Positions 53,432-63,140 of a DNA stretch of 64,000 bases are shown piece by piece; positions within the stretch are counted from its first letter, which is position 1; the number at the start of each line of letters is the position of its first letter. The notes below the pieces were generated by a model, which was given only the letters and a program-made list of their open reading frames with translations, had not been told where the DNA came from and made no database searches. The DNA is from DASTFP01 sp963816855 (GTDB taxonomy: Bacteria; Verrucomicrobiota; Verrucomicrobiia; Chthoniobacterales; Terrimicrobiaceae), in assembly GCA_963816855.1 (NCBI GenBank), contig CAWFMA010000003.1, positions 124,001 through 188,000 of the forward strand, written 5' to 3'. The position numbers and the translations under genes were made by a program.

Positions 53432-55284
53432 GGAAACTCGATCTTCAGAAGGGCGTAGGGCGCCAGAGCGAGCGCAACTTTTCCGCCGGAAGCCGCGACG
53501 CGCTCCAAAGGAGGCAGGCGACCCGCCGCGAGAAGGGAAACATTTGTTTCATCGATGCCGAGAACGCCAAGAGGCGAGACCGGCGCGCGCAGGTCGACCT
53601 TCCGGGAGCGCCCGGTGAGATTGGCGACGATACAGATCGAGTCGCCTCGTTCATTCTTCACGGCAAATGCCCCGACAAGCGCCGGCTTGGAGATAGAAAC
53701 GGGCAGCAGTTGCCTCATCCCGGCCACCGCTTCGAACACACAGTAGACCGGAAAAATCTCTGCCGGGTTTGACGAACGCAGCTCCGAATTCATCACCCCG
53801 CGAGAACCGGTCGTTTCATAAAACGTGATGGACTCAAGCCGTTCAAGCGGCAGCAGCCGCGCGAGACTTCCTGCCGTCCAGGCCGCGCAGACCAACGTCT
53901 TCTGGCGCGGGTCGGACGCGGCGGACAAGGGATCCTCCTGCTGCTTTGCAGGGTCCGTGGCGTTCGGATTGAAGCGCGGTCGAAGGGTGATGGGCGATAT
54001 GATCAGCTGGCGGTCGCAGAACTGGACTGCGCTTTCCACGGTTGAAGCCTGCGCCTCAAGCGCCTCGAAAAGACTCATATCGTCGAAGGCGTGGACCTGC
54101 GGGTTGATCGAGTAGGATGCGATCACTCCTCCGGGAGGCCGCTCCCGGTTCAGTTCGGCGAAATAAGCATTCGTTCCGGCGCCCACGCGAAAGCCGTGAG
54201 GAGCCAGCTCTCTTTGGGCCAATTCGATCCACCGGGGGGCCGTCGACTTTTCCGTTTCGTGAAAAACGAGGCAGATATCGACCATTGGCGGCTCAATCGT
54301 TTCGCAGAACTCCCGGAGACTTCCCTCCGCCTGATGGCCAAGGAACAACGCGCATTGCAAGCGGGCATCGATCGCCAGGGCCTCGTCCCGGGCCTGTAAA
54401 AGCACGCCCTTCCACGAGGCTTGCGAGAAGTGCAGATCGACGCGCAGATGGTTCAAACAAAGACTCCCCAGGCGATCTCGCTCATTGGAGGAAAGCGGCA
54501 AACCGTGACTGGCGACGCAAAGGCCCAGCTTGGGAAATCGCCTTCCCTCGGAGGATGGCAAGATAGCGACTTCCACGCTCGGCTCCTCCTCCGTCGAGAC
54601 CATTTTCCGCCCGCCGGATAAATTCAAGGTGACCTTCTGGTGAATTTCCTCCCCGGATGCAACCTCAACGGGAAACGGCCGACTAAGCGGTGTGCTGTAG
54701 GTCTTGAACGACGCATCCGTCCAATTCCGTTGGTCCTCCATTTCGAAAACATCGCCTTCGAATTGGATCTCTGCGCGAAGATCGGGCGCGGGGTACCAAG
54801 TCAGGCGCTGGATATCCTTGAAGGGCTGGTGGGGCGAAATGAAAAGGGGGAAGCCGGTCTCTTCCCGCGCGCCGTCCGTATGTTGGACCCCGCACGCTTT
54901 TCCCGCGCACTCCGCGATCGGGTGAAGCGTGCATAGCCCGATGCGATTGCGAAGGAAGGATGCTTGCGCCTGCCCATCGAAACGAAACGTCAGCAATCCC
55001 CCGTGACCTTCAATTGTGCCTTTCCAGGAAAATAAAACCGGCGCCGCATCGTGACGGGCGGTGAACGAGAGATGGAAGGAATCCTCTTCGCGCTCCAGAC
55101 GCTCGATCTCCAACTCCGCTTCGACGGTATCCCAGTTCTTGTCGCGCACCGCGGCATAGATGGCCCGGATCACTTCGACCCCGGACGATTCGACACGCCG
55201 CAAAAAGCCCGTGCTTGGCTCGAAAAAACAACTGAATTCCCGCGTTTGCAGCGGAATCACCTCGGGGAAACATTGGCTGGCCAC
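53428..55284 (-). CDS. apnL: D-apionate lactonase-like protein (ApnL)
   Basis: The 618-residue protein resembles the three-domain D-apionate lactonase family. It has an N-terminal beta sandwich with A-V-R-D-K-N-W and F-E-G-D-V-F-E-M-E-D-Q-R-N-W-T-D, a middle TIM-barrel-like region and a C-terminal beta domain. ApnL opens the lactone made from D-apiose to give D-apionate. The GTG start lies 170 bases downstream of the TIM-barrel gene. The family call rests on recalled sequence features and on the neighbours, so treat the reaction as likely rather than proven. Confidence 0.72.
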   Translation of the reverse strand: MASQCFPEVIPLQTREFSCFFEPSTGFLRRVESSGVEVIRAIYAAVRDKNWDTVEAELEIERLEREEDSFHLSFTARHDAAPVLFSWKGTIEGHGGLLTFRFDGQAQASFLRNRIGLCTLHPIAECAGKACGVQHTDGAREETGFPLFISPHQPFKDIQRLTWYPAPDLRAEIQFEGDVFEMEDQRNWTDASFKTYSTPLSRPFPVEVASGEEIHQKVTLNLSGGRKMVSTEEEPSVEVAILPSSEGRRFPKLGLCVASHGLPLSSNERDRLGSLCLNHLRVDLHFSQASWKGVLLQARDEALAIDARLQCALFLGHQAEGSLREFCETIEPPMVDICLVFHETEKSTAPRWIELAQRELAPHGFRVGAGTNAYFAELNRERPPGGVIASYSINPQVHAFDDMSLFEALEAQASTVESAVQFCDRQLIISPITLRPRFNPNATDPAKQQEDPLSAASDPRQKTLVCAAWTAGSLARLLPLERLESITFYETTGSRGVMNSELRSSNPAEIFPVYCVFEAVAGMRQLLPVSISKPALVGAFAVKNERGDSICIVANLTGRSRKVDLRAPVSPLGVLGIDETNVSLLAAGRLPPLERVAASGGKVALALAPYALLKIEFP

Positions 55285-55453
55285 GGCTGGGGGGAATTGC
55301 GATCCCTTTGTAAATCACGATTCGCCGCCTGACAAAACTCTATTTGCCCTGTGTTTCGGAACGCCGGCGCGGCCTGCGGCCAGATGCTTTAACCCAACGA
55401 TTTTCCCGCCCGATCGTCTGGCCGGCTCTCCGAAACCTTTAGCTAGCGAATGC

Positions 55454-56293
55454 TTACTTGGAAAGGTAACCCGTGCGTGCGAGATAATCGACTCCTTGTC
55501 TCGCCCATTCGAACTCCCTTTCAATGGTCGTCTCCAGATCCCCGCAAAAGGGGGGCCATTGCTCCACGATCACATTGGCTCTCCGGGATTGCGCGAGCAG
55601 AGCCTCGAAGATCTTGGTCAGCGGCAGGACCCCTTGGCCAACCGGCTTTCCGCGAAATGCGAAGCCCATGAGATACTCGAGCCTCTCCACGGTAAATTCC
55701 TTCAGGTGAACGCTGATGGTCCAGGAAGCCAGGTTGGAAAGGATTTCGTCCGCGCTTTCCATCGCCGCAAACGAGTTCGTCAGATCGAGACAAATCCCGA
55801 GAGAGGAACTGTCAATCTCGCGGACAATCGCGCCCAGGTCCGCAGTCCGGTAGGTCTCGTAATTTTCCAGCGCGATCCTCACCCCGGCGTCGAGGAATCG
55901 CGGAAGGACCTCCCGAAAGTTCGCCTTGATCTCATCGATGGAGGCCGGCGCCTGGTGCCAACCGCCCATCGTCCGGATCAAGCGCGCGCCCATTTGTTGG
56001 GCGATCTGCAGATACTTTGAAAGGTGCGCCGGTTCCGTGCCGCGCGTGCCGATCTCTATCTCGATGTCGTGCTCCCGGGCCAGGGCGCGCGCGCGGTCAA
56101 GCACCCGCCCATCGAAGGCGTCCAGGGGGAGATTGTCCAAAAAGTGAACAACGTGAACGCCTAGATCTATCGTCCTCTGGACGACGCCTACCGGATCAAG
56201 CGTGGGTTCCGGCCGGCGGTCTTGAACGGTCCCCGTCGCCCACGGAAACGTCCAGGAACCGACCCCTATCCTGCCAATTTCCTTGGCGCCCAT
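55454..56293 (-). CDS. Sugar isomerase/epimerase-like TIM barrel, candidate 3-oxo-isoapionate decarboxylase (OiaC)
   Basis: The 279-residue protein is an AP endonuclease 2/xylose-isomerase-like TIM barrel with metal-ligand candidates Glu in A-L-E-N-Y-E, Asp in L-C-L-D-L-T-N-S, His in V-H-L-K-E and Glu in V-E-Q-W. In D-apionate pathways an enzyme of this superfamily, OiaC, decarboxylates 3-oxo-isoapionate to L-erythrulose. Its start abuts the oxidoisomerase gene with one base between, which supports this role. Family membership is clear; the substrate is inferred. Confidence 0.65.
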   Translation of the reverse strand: MGAKEIGRIGVGSWTFPWATGTVQDRRPEPTLDPVGVVQRTIDLGVHVVHFLDNLPLDAFDGRVLDRARALAREHDIEIEIGTRGTEPAHLSKYLQIAQQMGARLIRTMGGWHQAPASIDEIKANFREVLPRFLDAGVRIALENYETYRTADLGAIVREIDSSSLGICLDLTNSFAAMESADEILSNLASWTISVHLKEFTVERLEYLMGFAFRGKPVGQGVLPLTKIFEALLAQSRRANVIVEQWPPFCGDLETTIEREFEWARQGVDYLARTGYLSK

Positions 56294-56294
56294 G

Positions 56295-57140
56295 TCACTC
56301 CGTGCAGATATCGCGCACGCTTTGGCGCACTGCCGGTATCGTGATCACGTCTCTCCACGTCTCGCGGAAAATTCGCGGCCGGTTCTGTTCGATGGCTTTC
56401 ATCGCGCCATCCGAAAGCGGGAACCCCGCGAATCCAAAGATGATCGCCAGTTCCGTTCGAATATGTCCGAGACAAAAATCCCGCGCCGCCTGCTCCGGCA
56501 CCCCCATGGCCACGGCGGTCTCCATGGCCTCGCGCATCACGGTGATGCAGGTGGCGAACGTCGACTCGACGACGGCAGGTTCGAGGACAGCCATCTGTTC
56601 GATAGTCACCCGGTGGCGCCTGAGGATCGGCGCAAACATGTCCGCGGCGAGTTCCTCTCCGATGCGATAGTGTTCTTCGGGCCCCAGGTGCAGGGCGCAC
56701 ACAATGCTTTGGGGCAAGGTGCCCCTTCCCCCAAACCAATCGGTGTCGGCCGAAGCCGGCGCGTTCTCCGAGAAGAGCAAGGGGTGGCAAGGATGGGCGA
56801 CAAAGTAGGTGATATCGGCCCGTTCGGGCATGATTTCCGCGAATGCCGCCGCCGGATCCAAGCCCACCACGATTGTTCCCGGGTTCAACTTCGGGACGAC
56901 GTCGCGGGTGATTCTCGCGATCAGTCGATCTGGGATCGCCAGGATGACCGCTTCGGCCCGGGCGAGCGCTTCCTCCAGAGGAGTCGTCCGGATGCCTTCC
57001 GCCGCCATCTCCTGCCGGCGCTGGTCACTGGCCTCGACGTAATCGATTCGATAGCGCGAAAGGTTTCGCAGGTTGGCGGTCACCCGGCCGCCCATCTTTC
57101 CCCCGGCGCCCAACAGAGTTATGTTCATGGTTTTGGTCAT
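56295..57140 (-). CDS. NAD-dependent oxidoisomerase, D-apionate oxidoisomerase-like (ApnO)
   Basis: The protein of about 281 residues has a Rossmann start L-L-G-A-G-G-K-M-G, then A-I-P-D-R-L-I, G-L-D-P-A-A-A-F and F-V-A-H-P-C-H-P. An all-helical C-terminal domain related to 6-phosphogluconate dehydrogenase follows. This matches D-apionate oxidoisomerase, which makes 3-oxo-isoapionate from D-apionate with NAD. The ATG at 57140 is chosen over a TTG three codons earlier. Confidence 0.72.
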   Translation of the reverse strand: MTKTMNITLLGAGGKMGGRVTANLRNLSRYRIDYVEASDQRRQEMAAEGIRTTPLEEALARAEAVILAIPDRLIARITRDVVPKLNPGTIVVGLDPAAAFAEIMPERADITYFVAHPCHPLLFSENAPASADTDWFGGRGTLPQSIVCALHLGPEEHYRIGEELAADMFAPILRRHRVTIEQMAVLEPAVVESTFATCITVMREAMETAVAMGVPEQAARDFCLGHIRTELAIIFGFAGFPLSDGAMKAIEQNRPRIFRETWRDVITIPAVRQSVRDICTE

Positions 57141-57333
57141 TGTCTTCAATTTCTGGAGCCGAACCGGTGGAGGCTAACGGTATTGTCTTTCTAAGCAAAT
57201 ACGGCCAGCCATCTCACCCCGAGTGCGTTCGTCCCCGCCCGGCACCGGCCGGAGAATCCCGCCGGCGAACCGCCTGAGAGACCAAGCAATGCCGTCGATG
57301 CCGGGTGGGCCAAAACGCGCTTTTAGGCAGCCG

Positions 57334-58293
57334 CTATTCCTTCAAGCCGAAGGAGGTGTAGTTCTTGACGTTGTCGGGCGAGATCAGCACGCAGTCGACG
57401 GATTGTTTCTCGTCCGCTCCCGTTTTCCCGTCGGTGACGTATTTGTTCGCCTGCTCCACCGCCATTTGAGAGAGCTGGACCACCGGTTGAAGCACCGTCG
57501 CGCGGATCTCTCCCGCTTTGATCGATGCCGCCACATCCGGGCTGCCGTCGAATCCGACCACGATCACGTTGGCTTTCCCGGCGGCCTTGAGGGCGGAATA
57601 AGCGCCGAGGGCCATGGTATCGTTGCCCGCGATGACCCCTTTGATATTCGGGAATTGCTGGATGATCGTTTGCATCTTCTGGAAGGCTTCGGTCTGGCTC
57701 CAATTGGCGCTCTGCTGCGCCACTTTCTTCAGCTTGGGATACTGGCTGAGCGTGTCGTTGTAGCCCTTTGAACGGATGTGCGCGTTGGTGTCGGTTTCCT
57801 TTCCGACGAGTTCGACGTAGTCGCCCTCTTCGCCCATCAGCCTTACGAATTCCTCGGCGCCGAGCACCGCGCCCTGGTAGTTGTTGGAAACGATCTGCGC
57901 TGCCGCGTCTCCGGTGCTGTTGATCTCCCGATCGACGAGAAACGAGGGAATGCCGCCGGCCTTGGCCTTTTTCACTGCGGCGACGGTGGCGTCTGCTCCG
58001 GCGTTATCGAGGATGATCGCGGCGGCCTTTCGCGCGATCGCCGTCTCGAAAAGCTGGGCCTGCTTCACCGGATCATCGTTGTGCACGAGAATGAGCGTCT
58101 CGTAACCAAGCGATTTCGCCTTGGCATCGGCTGCATCCGCCAGCGCCTTAAAAAACGGGTTCTCCGGTGACGGGACGATGATCGCCACGAGTTTTTTTTC
58201 CGCGGCCGTCGCGCGAGGCACGACGGCGATCGCGATCAAGCTCGCCAGCCAGAGGAGTAAAAGGAACGGTCGGGATTTTGAAAAGATGGACAT
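57334..58293 (-). CDS. Sugar ABC transporter periplasmic binding protein (RbsB-like)
   Basis: The 319-residue protein has a signal peptide (to about residue 30, ending R-A-T-A-A-E) and a type I periplasmic binding fold of the ribose/galactose family. It shows P-S-P-E-N-P-F-F-K-A-L near the start, F-L-V-D-R-E-I, and G-N-D-T-M-A-L-G-A and V-G-F-D-G-S-P in the second lobe. It captures the sugar for the permease and ATPase encoded just upstream in the operon. By context the ligand is likely apiose or a related branched pentose. Confidence 0.92.
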   Translation of the reverse strand: MSIFSKSRPFLLLLWLASLIAIAVVPRATAAEKKLVAIIVPSPENPFFKALADAADAKAKSLGYETLILVHNDDPVKQAQLFETAIARKAAAIILDNAGADATVAAVKKAKAGGIPSFLVDREINSTGDAAAQIVSNNYQGAVLGAEEFVRLMGEEGDYVELVGKETDTNAHIRSKGYNDTLSQYPKLKKVAQQSANWSQTEAFQKMQTIIQQFPNIKGVIAGNDTMALGAYSALKAAGKANVIVVGFDGSPDVAASIKAGEIRATVLQPVVQLSQMAVEQANKYVTDGKTGADEKQSVDCVLISPDNVKNYTSFGLKE

Positions 58294-58402
58294 GGGACGT
58301 TTGGGGAGTTTTGGATCGGGTTTGCGTGGAGTGCGGTGGATTTGGATCTGATGAAACATAGGATTGGTTCCGGGGTGTGGGGTTAGGTTGAGAGTAAAGT
58401 CG

Positions 58403-59479
58403 TCATGCGCGTTTGAGGGCGAGGCGCTGCTGCAGGCTCTCCTGAAGCTGGTCGAGGACGACGGCCAGAATGATGACCAGCCCGGTGATCACCTTTTTCC
58501 AGAACTCCTGGACGCCCAGCAGCACGAGTCCGTTGGTGAGAACGCCAATCACTAGCGCGCCAACAATCGTCCCCCAAATCGTTCCACGCCCGCCAGCCAG
58601 CGAGGTGCCTCCCAAGACGACCGCCGCGATGGCGTTCAGCTCGTAGCTTTCGCCGGTGGCCGGATGCGCAGCCACCAACTGCGATGCGGTGATGAGTCCG
58701 GTCATTGCGCCACAGAGGCCGCAGATCATGTAAACGGCCATCTTGATGCGTTGGACATAGATGCCGGAGAGTTCGGCCGCCCGCTCATTTCCCCCTACCG
58801 CGTAAACTTGCCGGCCAAAAGGAGTCTTGGAAGCGACAAACGCCCCGACACCGGCAAACAGAATCATGATCCAAATAACGATCGGAATTCCGAGAAATGT
58901 TCCGGCACCGAGAATCGGGAAGCCGGTGTTGCCAAGTTCCGTGCTTCCGACCAAGTTTGGAAAGGTTGCGCCGTTGTTGCTCAGCTGAGCGGCACCCCTG
59001 GCGACGTAGAGAGTGCCAAGAGTGGCGATGAAGGGGGCGACGTTGAACCGCGTGATCAGCAGCCCGTTCACCGCGCCCACCAGAATGCCGAGAAGCAGGA
59101 CGATTACGAGGATCGCCGGAACATTGAAATAGATGGCCACCCCAAGAGGGGCGATCTGCACGCCCCGATCAATGAGCAACCCGGCCATCATCGCGGAGAG
59201 GCCAACCGTGGAACCAACGGAAAGATCAATGCCACCAGTCAGAATGACGTAGGTCATGCCGACCGCCATGATCGCGTTGATGGCCGTTTGCCCGACGAGG
59301 ATGATGAGATTTTCCCTGGTGAAGAAGGACGGCGAGAGAACCGAGAAGATCCCCACCAGGACAAATAGAGCGATCAACGCTCTAAGCCGAAAGAGAAGAA
59401 CCCCGAACGAGAGGCGGGACAATCCGGAAGCCTCGGCAGGCCGCGCCGGCGACGGGGAATTGGCAAGGGTTTTGCTCAT
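58403..59479 (-). CDS. Sugar ABC transporter permease (RbsC-like)
   Basis: The 358-residue protein has about eight to ten membrane helices and the family segments M-T-Y-V-I-L-T-G-G-I-D-L-S-V-G-S and A-A-V-V-L-G-G-T-S-L-A-G-G-R-G. The ATG at 59479 is chosen over an upstream frame without homology. It lies 10 bases downstream of the ATPase. Confidence 0.93.
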   Translation of the reverse strand: MSKTLANSPSPARPAEASGLSRLSFGVLLFRLRALIALFVLVGIFSVLSPSFFTRENLIILVGQTAINAIMAVGMTYVILTGGIDLSVGSTVGLSAMMAGLLIDRGVQIAPLGVAIYFNVPAILVIVLLLGILVGAVNGLLITRFNVAPFIATLGTLYVARGAAQLSNNGATFPNLVGSTELGNTGFPILGAGTFLGIPIVIWIMILFAGVGAFVASKTPFGRQVYAVGGNERAAELSGIYVQRIKMAVYMICGLCGAMTGLITASQLVAAHPATGESYELNAIAAVVLGGTSLAGGRGTIWGTIVGALVIGVLTNGLVLLGVQEFWKKVITGLVIILAVVLDQLQESLQQRLALKRA

Positions 59480-59489
59480 CGGGCAGGCC

Positions 59490-61061
59490 TCAGGCGTTCT
59501 GTCCCGGCGGGTGATCGGTCTGCGGTCTCGCGCCCGCCGCAAGGATCAGCGCCTCTTCCGTCACTTCGTCATGCAGGAATTCCCCGGTTACTTTGCCCTT
59601 CGACAAAACCAGGATGCGATCCGGGACAGTGAACATTTCGGGCAGTTCGGAGGAAACAAAAAGCACCGCCAAGCCCTGCTCGGCGAGACCGTTCATTATT
59701 TCGAAAATCTCCGCTTTCGCCCCCACGTCGATTCCGCGGGTCGGCTCGTCCAGGAGCAGCACCTTGGGCTGGGTAAGGAGACTCTTGGCAAAGACGACCT
59801 TCTGCTGATTGCCGCCGCTCAGCGAGGTGATCGGATACTCCGGGCCGCGCGCCTTGATGGCCAGGTCCCGCATGAGTTCAAGGATGGACTCCTTCTCCCT
59901 GCGTTCATCCAGCCGGAAGCCATTCGCGAAACGCGTGAGACTGGCCAGGGAGATATTGTGCGCGACAGAAAGTTTCTGGACCAGGCCCAGGCGCTGACGG
60001 TCCTCGGGGACCAGCATCAGACCGAGATCGATCCTTTCACGGATCGTCTCGTCGCCGATCTCCCGGTTGGCAATGCGAACCTCGCCGGTCGCCTCCGGGT
60101 GAAGCCCCATAAGGCACTCGAACAACTCCGTCCTTCCGGCGCCCATCAGGCCAAAGATGGCCAGGATTTCACCCTTCTGGAGCGAAAAGCTGAGGTTTTC
60201 CAGAGTGAAGCCCCCGCCCAACCGCGGGAGCCGCAGGTTTTTCACTTCCAGGATTGGTGCCTCCGTGTGCTGCGTTGCCGCTGGGGTCCGGCGGCGAGGC
60301 GCGCTGACGTTCCGCCCGACCATTTTCTCAACGATCCAAGCAACATTGACGGTACGCGCCGGAGCGGATGCCGCGAGCCTGCCGTCCCGCAAAATTGTCA
60401 CGTAATCCCCAACGGTGAGGAGTTCCTCCATCTTGTGGGAGATGTAGATGATCGCCACCCCGTCCGCCTTCAGATCCGCGATGATCCTAAAGAGCGCTTC
60501 GGTCTCGGCCGCGGTGAGGGCTGAGGTGGGCTCATCCATTATCAAGACCCGCACGTTGTGCAAAAGCGCTTTCGCGATTTCCACGATCTGCTGTTGGCCG
60601 ATCCGCAAGTCTCGCACCAGCGCCGAGGGATCCAGCGGTTGCTCAAGACGATCCAGCAGATCACGCGTGACTCTTTCCTGCTCGCCGTGCTGAACAATCC
60701 CGCCGCGGGTCATTTCGCGGCCGACAAAGATGTTTTCGGCGATGCTCAGGTTGGGAAACAGCTCGAGTTCCTGAAAAATGATGCCGATTCCCGCTTTCGC
60801 GGCCTCGCGCGTCGAGGCAAAGGCCACTGGAACTCCGTCGAGCAGGACGCGGCCGGACGTCGGCGGCTCCGCGCCGGCCAGGACTTTCATCAGCGTCGAC
60901 TTGCCGGCTCCATTCTCGCCGATCAGCACGTTGACCGCGCCCTTGTAGACCTTGAAATCCACTTCGTCCAGGGCCAGGGTCCCGGGATATCGCTTGGTGA
61001 TCTTTTCGGTGAGCATCACGATTTCCGAACCATTTGACGAAGTCTGTTCGAGCCGGTCCAT
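59490..61061 (-). CDS. Sugar ABC transporter ATPase with two nucleotide domains (RbsA-like)
   Basis: The 523-residue protein has two ABC domains. The first carries Walker A G-E-N-G-A-G-K-S-T and signature L-R-I-G-Q-Q-Q, and the second carries the degenerate Walker A G-L-M-G-A-G-R-T-E and signature L-S-G-G-N-Q-Q-K. This architecture is typical of ribose/xylose-type importers. It drives sugar import with the RbsC- and RbsB-like proteins. Confidence 0.94.
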   Translation of the reverse strand: MDRLEQTSSNGSEIVMLTEKITKRYPGTLALDEVDFKVYKGAVNVLIGENGAGKSTLMKVLAGAEPPTSGRVLLDGVPVAFASTREAAKAGIGIIFQELELFPNLSIAENIFVGREMTRGGIVQHGEQERVTRDLLDRLEQPLDPSALVRDLRIGQQQIVEIAKALLHNVRVLIMDEPTSALTAAETEALFRIIADLKADGVAIIYISHKMEELLTVGDYVTILRDGRLAASAPARTVNVAWIVEKMVGRNVSAPRRRTPAATQHTEAPILEVKNLRLPRLGGGFTLENLSFSLQKGEILAIFGLMGAGRTELFECLMGLHPEATGEVRIANREIGDETIRERIDLGLMLVPEDRQRLGLVQKLSVAHNISLASLTRFANGFRLDERREKESILELMRDLAIKARGPEYPITSLSGGNQQKVVFAKSLLTQPKVLLLDEPTRGIDVGAKAEIFEIMNGLAEQGLAVLFVSSELPEMFTVPDRILVLSKGKVTGEFLHDEVTEEALILAAGARPQTDHPPGQNA

Positions 61062-61072
61062 GGTCTACCAAC

Positions 61073-61750
61073 TCACAGGACGATTTTCACTGGCGTGACC
61101 AGCACGGGCGCCTTGGACCGCGGATCAAACGTGAAGGCACCGAAAAATGTTATGGTCTTGCCGGGCAGGCCAGCGAGATCGATTCCGGCCAGCGCGGCCT
61201 TCACCGCGCGAGTGTTGAGTTCCTTCGACACGTCCGCGTAGTCCAGTTGATTGGAAAACTGATCGAAGGGCGCAGCGCCGGTGGCATCGCGCAGCGCTGT
61301 TCCGCGCACCACCGGCCCAACCTGCAGGGCGATCCTTTCATCCAGGCCCGGAATTTCGAGGACCATGGTGCCCGCCTGTGATTCGGTGTGCACTTCAAGC
61401 ACCTTCCCGGTTCCCTTCACCATGTAGTTGTAGGGATTCGTCGACTCGCGCCGGCCATACTTTTGTCCCGTCGCCGCCGGATCCGCCCGGATTTCCGGGA
61501 GAATTTTCGCAATCTCTTGGGCCTTGGCCTCGATGACGGACAAAACTTTGCTCGCCCAGACTTTCTCAGCGAACTGGGCCCCTTTCGAGCTTGCAGCCTG
61601 GGAGTCCGAGCCCGGAGCGGCCAGAGGTTTGATGATAAATGGCGGTTTGAGAATAAGCAAAAGGAGAAGCAAAGCGATCCCTGAGAGCCATAACCATCGT
61701 CCGGAAGCAAAGCGCGGAGTGGCGGGTGAAGCTAAGGAGGAGCCCTTCAT
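61073..61750 (-). CDS. DUF2291 family membrane-anchored protein
   Basis: The 225-residue protein has one N-terminal transmembrane helix (S-G-I-A-L-L-L-L-L-L-I-L) and an exported domain with F-A-E-K-V-W-A-S-K-V and P-V-R-A-T-like beta strands near the end. DUF2291 proteins commonly sit next to ribose-type ABC transporters and have no assigned function. It lies between the dehydrogenase (four-base gap) and the ATPase (11-base gap), so it is co-transcribed. Confidence 0.85.
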   Translation of the reverse strand: MKGSSLASPATPRFASGRWLWLSGIALLLLLLILKPPFIIKPLAAPGSDSQAASSKGAQFAEKVWASKVLSVIEAKAQEIAKILPEIRADPAATGQKYGRRESTNPYNYMVKGTGKVLEVHTESQAGTMVLEIPGLDERIALQVGPVVRGTALRDATGAAPFDQFSNQLDYADVSKELNTRAVKAALAGIDLAGLPGKTITFFGAFTFDPRSKAPVLVTPVKIVL

Positions 61751-61754
61751 GCCA

Positions 61755-62783
61755 CTAGGCCTCAAAGCGGACTGGCTGCCCAAGGCGGGCGCTTTCGTAA
61801 GAGCCGAAGACGAGCTGGAGGGTGCGCAGGTTGTCTTCCCCAGTAGTTTCCGCGTCGCATTTTCCGAGGAAGCCGTCGACGAGATTGCGGTGGCACTCCA
61901 CGATGCTCGAGTGAATCAAGGCATAGCTTGGGTCGGCCCACGGGTAAATACGCGGGGGGCAGCGTCTCGATTTCGTGCCCTCCGCGTCGGTCACTCGAAT
62001 CCAGAAGTCCGGCGCGAGCTCGACCGACCCCCGATCGCCTTCGATCACGACGAAGGCTTCCGGAAACCTTTCGTGCTCCAACCGGCTCGCATAGCTGAGC
62101 GTGCAGGTCACCGTCATGCCGCTCGCCATCTGCAGGAGCACCGTGGCGACGTCTTCCCCGCGGATCTTCGGGTTGATTCGCTGGATCCGCGCGATGAGCC
62201 AATCCGCCTCGCCAAAAAGAAAGCGCACCACGTCCAGGATGTGCACCCCCATGTCCGAAAGGATGAACCGATCGAGCTCCCGCAGAAACGGCTGATTGTC
62301 GAAGACCGGAAAGCTGGAGTTGAAATCGATTCGAGCCCGGAACGGTTTCCCGATGAGGCTCGCGTCGAGAGATTTTTTCACTTCGCGAAGCGGCCGTTGC
62401 CAGCGCCAGTTCTCGTGAACGAACAGTGGAATCCGGGATTCGCGGCAAAGCGCAACCATTTCCCGTGCGGTCTCGAGGTCGTTAGCGAGAGGCTTCTGGC
62501 AGATCACCGGAATCCGATGCCTCGCCGCGAGCGCGACCATGTCGCGATGGGTTTCAGGACTCGTGATCACATCCACGAGGTCAGGACCTGCAACCCGAAC
62601 CAATTCCTCCGGATCCTGAAAATGACTTGCCACCCGAAAGCGGTCCGCAAGCGCTTTGGCCCTGTCCGCTTGCAGGTCACAAACGGCTACACACTGAACA
62701 TTCGGCAACTCCAGCCAGGCAGGAACCTGGAATCGACTCCAGAAGCCGGCGCCGATCACGGCGACTCGTAAGGGGCGGTCCAT
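61755..62783 (-). CDS. apsD: Gfo/Idh/MocA oxidoreductase, D-apiose dehydrogenase-like (ApsD)
   Basis: This protein of about 342 residues has the Rossmann G-A-G-F-W near residue 12, a Q-K-P in place of the more common E-K-P, H-E-N-W-R-W-Q, and the closing-domain segment S-D-M-G-V-H-I-L-D-V. These features fit D-apiose dehydrogenase, which oxidises D-apiose to the lactone with NAD. It heads the operon, with ApnL, ApnO and the TIM-barrel protein downstream for the following steps. The ATG at 62783 is chosen; the frame upstream shows no homology. Confidence 0.78.
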   Translation of the reverse strand: MDRPLRVAVIGAGFWSRFQVPAWLELPNVQCVAVCDLQADRAKALADRFRVASHFQDPEELVRVAGPDLVDVITSPETHRDMVALAARHRIPVICQKPLANDLETAREMVALCRESRIPLFVHENWRWQRPLREVKKSLDASLIGKPFRARIDFNSSFPVFDNQPFLRELDRFILSDMGVHILDVVRFLFGEADWLIARIQRINPKIRGEDVATVLLQMASGMTVTCTLSYASRLEHERFPEAFVVIEGDRGSVELAPDFWIRVTDAEGTKSRRCPPRIYPWADPSYALIHSSIVECHRNLVDGFLGKCDAETTGEDNLRTLQLVFGSYESARLGQPVRFEA

Positions 62784-62908
62784 GGGGATCAAACAAACCA
62801 AGGTTAGCCTCGATGGAACGAGACTGCCTAGGACGATCTGATCATACTTTCGGACGATATGGTAGAACTCTGAAGTAAGACGGTGTATCACCCTCCATGA
62901 TAAAAATG

Positions 62909-63140
62909 TAGGGTCTTTCCTAGATTAGACAGCGGGGAGCTGTATAAGCAATTGGAAAGCAGTGAGAAACGATATTTGAAGCATGCGCACCTTTCGGAGC
63001 GGGAATTTCGGCAGGTTTTGAAGATGTATTGCGCGGATGTCGGAGCACTGACGGCAAGTAAATTGACAAACCTAAACAAGAACACCACGCATCGTCTTTA
63101 CGGGTTGCTGCGGGCTCGCGTGGTGGAAAAGAGAAGACGG
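62909..63140 (+). mobile_element. IS1595-family remnant (left end and transposase N terminus)
   Basis: A plus-strand frame from about 62952 encodes the N-terminal segment typical of IS1595-type transposases (Y-L-K-H-A-H-L-S-E-R-x-F-R, A-L-T-A-S-K-L-T, L-N-K-N-T-T-H-R-L-Y). Similarity ends after about 60 residues. The sequence GGGTCTTTCCTAGATTAGACAG just upstream looks like the family's left terminal repeat. No right end is seen. The remnant lies in the 540-base gap between the dehydrogenase and the kinase gene. Confidence 0.6.
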
